A stretch of DNA of 64,000 nucleotides from Albula goreensis (taxonomy: Eukaryota > Chordata > Actinopteri > Albuliformes > Albulidae), in assembly GCA_022829145.1 (NCBI GenBank), contig CM040758.1, positions 16,844,628 to 16,908,627 of the forward strand, read 5' to 3'. How positions within the stretch are numbered: the stretch's first letter is position 1; each line of letters begins with the position of its first letter. This document shows, one piece after another, positions 59,201-64,000 of the stretch. The translations under genes were made by a program, and so were the position numbers. Under the pieces are notes generated by a model. It had not been told where the DNA came from. It was given only the letters and a program-made list of their open reading frames with translations, and did not search any database.

Positions 59201-62200
59201 ATATTCCTCAACCTCAAAAAAAAAAAAATGGACATGCATACTTATTCGATTATGTTACGCCATATTGGCTTATGTTTTCGTGTTCTGCCCAGGTGTTATG
59301 AGAGATGAGGTTAAAACCTTGTCTGCATATATGCCATTCAATCCTGCCAATCCTGGTGCTGCCCAGTATCGGTGAAAGTGTGCTGGTTGTTAATCGCTCA
59401 GGGTCTCCACTCTAACAGCACTGCACAGTCAACACCTCACATACACTGCTGGCTTTCATACAGGGATAAAACAGCGAACAGCTGACCAGGGACCAGCTCT
59501 GAAGAGTGACTGACAGATACTTGCACTGAAGGGAATAAGAGAGGATTAGTGAAATCGAGCAGTCTTGACTTCCACGGCATCTCACTAAAGTGGTAGAATA
59601 AAATGTCATTGCCTATATTTACACTCCTTTGGAGAGTTACACTTTGTCATTGCAGACCAACAACTATTCATTTTTTCTTTGATTGATGCTTGAAAAATCT
59701 GGCAACTTATAAAACAGACTTTGTAGCTTTATTTCTTTTTCAAAGAACTTTTTACATTTTTTTACATTATTTTTCACATTGTTCACCACTTACATCAGTT
59801 TAATGCAGGTTCAGTGTAAAATGGTTAACACTAACCTGCATCACTGAGAAATAGCAGCTTTCTCCAAGCCAGCCAGTTTTACCTCAAATCTCAGCATGCC
59901 TTGATAGACCATGGTATTGCCAAGGGCAGGACTCTGTAGAGAGATTGGGCCTTTTACTCGCTGACCTTATCTGTGAGAGTCCATGCAGTTGCTGCTATGA
60001 CATTGCTATAGCTATGTCATTTTTTTATCTCATAATACATTTTTGATGGGTTGGACTCTCATAAGTTAGGCCTTGCGGTATTCTGTCAGACCCATCCTTT
60101 ATCCAATCACTGTGGCAGTGATAACACTGAAAAGCTGCATCCTAAGCCAGGCAGACTTGTGAATCACAGGGGTCAAAGGTCTTGACTTATTTCTGCAACA
60201 TTGATACCCAGCTGTTTCAAACTAACTTCTGATTTGGAGTCAAACAGTCTGGCTTTGAACTGGAAAAACCATGCTCCGGCTGATTTGAGAACTGGATTAT
60301 TTCTTTGGAATTGTGATTTGAGTGATTTAGCTTGGATGTAAAAACTGCCTGTGTTTTTTTTTTTCTTTCACAGTGCTATAAAGTCACACTGAAATATATG
60401 GCCCTCCTTGGAGCTGTGACTTTGGAATACAGGAATCTACAGTCACAGTTCAAAGACTCTAGCAACTGTTGTGAATTAAGCAATCAGAGAAGGAGAATAT
60501 GTTTAGTGTTTGTGGGTATTTGGGACTGACTGGAACTGCCTGGCACAGTTGAACCAAATTTAGGTAAGAGTTGAACAACATTATTTTAGGGTGTTATTTA
60601 CTGTCAGAATTTGGCTACAGAGGTGATTGACAACTATTAGCAACTTTTTGGCCAAATGGCATTCTGACAATTAAGTGTCACTGTCCTGCGTTCTGATTCT
60701 ACGGTCACATGACACCAATGAGTGCACCACAAACAGGAAGAATTCCTGCATTCCAGGGATGACACATAGCTGTTTTGGCTCATAGTTTGATAGCTGTTTG
60801 ATATCATGCCTTTAGACATCATCCTCTCTAAGTGGTAAAGCCACACCTGAGTTACGCTGCTCTAGTGCATTTTCCCCAAGGACTCTTGGAATCTGGAATT
60901 GACACAAGAAATGTACTTAAGTGCTGTGTAACTCAGGTCTGGATTCAGCCCCAAGTTAGCCTGGCTTCCTCTCAAGAGAGGTTGCATTTCTGATAGTAAT
61001 GTCAAGGATCTTTCTCCTTCACCCTCTCCCCCACTCTCAGCTTTCACCAAGCTTTGATCCAGTTATCTGCTACTGATGAACAGTATATTAGCCTGAAAAG
61101 CCAAAAATTGAGTGACTAGTTTGAGCACATCCGTATACTTCTCATTGAGTGATGCACCATCTACAGACTACCTAATCTACCCGTGTAATCAACCTCCATT
61201 GTACTTTCAGTAAACAAACGACAGAAGATGGCACTTGTCCAAAGACAGCACAACATTTTCACAAAATTTATGTTTGAATTTACATATCATGTATATTGTC
61301 ACACACTAAATATTTCATCAGTTGGTTCCGTTAAAATAGTTTGAGTCAATTGCAGAGCATTTCTATTTGTGAAGCATTAGGTTTAATCGCTAACCTTCAT
61401 ATTTTCATGAAGGGCATCTTTCTGAAGAGCATCAGTTAGGCTGTCTGGGAGAACATTTGAATTTTCACCATCTGACCTTGTGATGAGGGCATGTTGTTTC
61501 AGCAAGGTAGACCAACACAGCCAGATATCGTATCAGCTGGAAAGCCTGAAAAGAGCTTACACCCAGTTAAGAGCTACTAAGCTTTATATCTACAGATAAA
61601 GTGTTATTTGTACCAAATGGGTTAGTTGTAATATACCATAACTTTGATATTGAATCAGATGATTAGTTTTCAAGTGACTCATTGTCCTGCTTTTGTATAT
61701 GCTATAGAACCCTGTGCTGTCACGGTTACGATGCTATTCCTGCTGCTGGTTGCTTTTTATCTATCACTGAAAGAGGCTGATGAGTGTACACATGCTGGAT
61801 AACATGTCAAGCATGTTCTAAGCATTTTTGTCTGCATTTCCTAACCTAAATTGTTTCCCAAAACACACAAGGTAACATAATGAACTAGACATTTGAAGGT
61901 TAGCAATGTTTCGTTACACATTCTTTTGCCTCACATTTACAACAAATAAAAGGGCTACCAACATCATTTGGTGTGAAAGAGAAAATGGTTATGACAGACA
62001 AATCATGGTTAAACAGCTGTGAATTTGGAAGTCAGACACAGTGGTGTGTGATGTTGGTGATTCTCAGAAATAAAAAACATTGTAGCTTTTTATTTGCCAA
62101 TGTATACATAACTGAGAGACAACGGGTTCATTTACTTACACTTTATCATGAAGGTACTGTAGAATTGAAATTAATCAAAAGAATACAGGCTTATCCAGTA

Positions 62201-62289
62201 TTCCAAGGGATATGAACACATGACTGAATAATAAAATAAAAACAGTCATTTTTTTCCAAGCCCTTACATACTTTTTATTTCTCCCTTTT
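59201..62289. other. Gene-free stretch
   Basis: No supportable gene, RNA or mobile element. Short A runs (59217-59228) and T runs (60354-60364) are the only simple repeats. The open frames are at most about 80 codons and unremarkable. Confidence 0.55.
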
Positions 62290-62560
62290 ATGAGGAGTGC
62301 TTTTAATGCAATGTAATGTTTCCCTGCTTGAAGAAAGCAGAGCAGTTGTAGAATTGGATGCGCATTAGATTAATGTGTGCTTACTCAACAGCAATAGAGC
62401 CACTTTCTGCAAACAAATTCCAATTAATACAACGCAATTAAATGCAGCATCGCCCAACTGCTGCAGCCAGTAATCATACCTTTGATATATTAAACTGGAG
62501 AGCAGATGGCACACGCATAATTCACTTGCAATCCCTCACTCCTGGTGTAACTGCCTGGGA
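62290..62560. promoter_or_regulatory. Candidate conserved noncoding element
   Basis: AT-rich but repeat-free. It contains GGATGCGCATTAGATTAATG at 62358-62377, AAATTCCAATTAATACAACG at 62415-62434 and CGCATAATTCACTTGC at about 62515-62530. TTAAT/ATTA cores are frequent and no frame is credible. The texture is that of developmental noncoding elements. Confidence 0.35.
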
Positions 62561-63539
62561 CCCCCTGACTTCTCATATTATATTACAGAATGCAAATGAC
62601 TAAAGAAAATGATGGTCATGTAATTTACTCCTGGCACCCCTGTTAATAGTTTCCTCCTTACTGTAGCACAGTCTCCAGTTAGACGAAAGACACCCCATTT
62701 TGGCCTGTCACTTGGTTTACTGGCTTGAATAATGATTCTGAAAACAGTAGAAATGTGCAGTGCTTTGGCATGAACACCACCTGAAGAAGCTGAAAGCGAA
62801 ATATCTTACACAAATGTATAATCTATATGTATATTTTTATCTATACATTTTCCTAATACATTGCTAAGAATGCAGGTGTATTACACTGTAATTATCATAA
62901 ATTTTACAACCATGTACATCGTGTAGGTGGCCATTGAACCTCTGCACATTCCAACTGCTGACATTTTATCCTATTTGTTTCTACATTTTAATGAGCTTTT
63001 GCAGCATTACACAAATCAGCTGGAATGGAATGCATTGATAAATCCTCCTGGCAAGCATCTGAAGTGTTGATTTATGTTTTGACATCACAACCGAGAACCA
63101 ATCGCTGCTCCCCATTACATCCAGAAGCCTGATTCTCGACTGCAGGTCATTCAACATAGCATTCCATTCCACAAAGGGGATAAAATGGTCACATGACAAA
63201 GCAGAGCTGCTCAAAGGTAAAGAGAGGACAGCATTTTCGGTGTTGCTTTGAAATGTCAGTTATAAACCCCTTGATCATTGCCTAGCCACAACCAGTGTGC
63301 TTGTGTGCATAGAATGTCCTGTGGTTTATGACTCAGGAACCCTGTTAGTTCAGTGTTTTATCAACACTAATTCATGGCCATGGATTAAATCTACTGTACA
63401 TATTAATGATCCATAACATATGCATAGTTTGTATGTACTAAATTCACTACAGTCCTACATCCGCTCCCACACAAACTCACACACACATTCATCCTTCACA
63501 TTTCACAATGCTCAGCTTCATTTCTCAGGTGTTGCACCA

Positions 63540-64000
63540 TTCTCTGACCCTTTGTTAATTGAAATTATTTAAAGGAGGATTATCTGGCAAGAGCGCTCTA
63601 ATGGGTCTGTAAGGAAAAAAAAAAATTCTGATCAAAAACAACCCGCTGTAAGTAATCCTGCTGTTTTAAAGCAGCGTTTCACATAGCGAGAGAGGGAGAG
63701 ATGGGGAGAGAGTGTGTGACAAAGTGTGTGCTGGTGGTGGCGGTGGAGGGGGGCTCCCAGCTGGGGGGATTAAGCGGAGAAGTAGAGCGAAAAGGACAAT
63801 AATGAAGTGAAGCGGTGGCGGCAGTAACAGCAGCCAAACGTCTGGAACAGAGGAGTTTGACTGCACTAATAATGGCTCAAAAAAGCTGTCCCAAAAGCAA
63901 AGGGGAGCCAGACTCAGGGTGGGGGGCTGGGAAGTATTACAGAAGGTGAGAGAAGGGACAGGTGGAAACATTCGGTGCTTTTGGCTTTGAGCTAGCTGCG
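63540..64000. promoter_or_regulatory. Candidate conserved noncoding block at the window edge
   Basis: After TTAATTGAAATTATTTAAAG (63556-63575) the sequence becomes GC-richer and purine-rich, with several CpGs in GGCGGTGG and GTGGCGGCAG phrases (63738-63825). TTGACTGCACTAATAATGGC (63858-63877) follows. The block may continue past the window. It could be an enhancer or the start of a 5' region; no start codon in a convincing frame is visible. Confidence 0.3.

Overview
The window looks like vertebrate nuclear DNA, most probably from a ray-finned fish. The signs are a moderately AT-rich base composition, many long CA/TG, TA, TTTC and TTA microsatellites, degenerate tRNA-derived SINEs whose body and tail resemble elements common in fish genomes, and a fragment of a CR1-type LINE. 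There is no bacterial-style gene packing. No rRNA, tRNA gene, CRISPR array or prokaryotic mobile element was seen, and no retrovirus or LTR element was recognised.

I find no protein-coding gene that I can support. The open frames are short (longest about 206 codons), are not joined by plausible exon-intron structure, often overlap on opposite strands or lie in tandem repeats, and match no protein family I recognise. The window is best read as gene-free DNA: a gene desert or part of a very large intron.

Layout: 1-11 kb is mostly featureless, with two overlapping open frames (2.8-3.8 kb), one SINE (3.9-4.1 kb) and a long TTTC array (10.5 kb). 11-25 kb holds simple repeats, a second SINE (19.6 kb) and blocks that look like candidate regulatory DNA (11.0, 20.0, 22.2 and 24.9 kb). 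27.3-29.1 kb is the densest stretch of candidate conserved noncoding sequence, with clustered homeodomain-type TAATTA cores and retained CpGs. 32-43 kb alternates candidate noncoding blocks with a TA array, a 14-bp-stem hairpin and a 14/28-bp minisatellite. 43.5-45.6 kb carries the remnant of a CR1-like LINE, a second copy of its downstream part, and a third probable SINE. 47.1 kb has an imperfect ~50-bp minisatellite. 48-64 kb again alternates candidate regulatory blocks (48.3, 49.1, 50.5, 51.8, 52.95, 54.0, 57.6, 59.0, 62.3, 63.5 kb) with plain sequence and CA/TG arrays.

The most plausible role of the region is long-range cis-regulation of a developmental gene outside the window. That is inference: it rests on the look and motif content of the blocks, not on an alignment. 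I did not find a new molecular system here.
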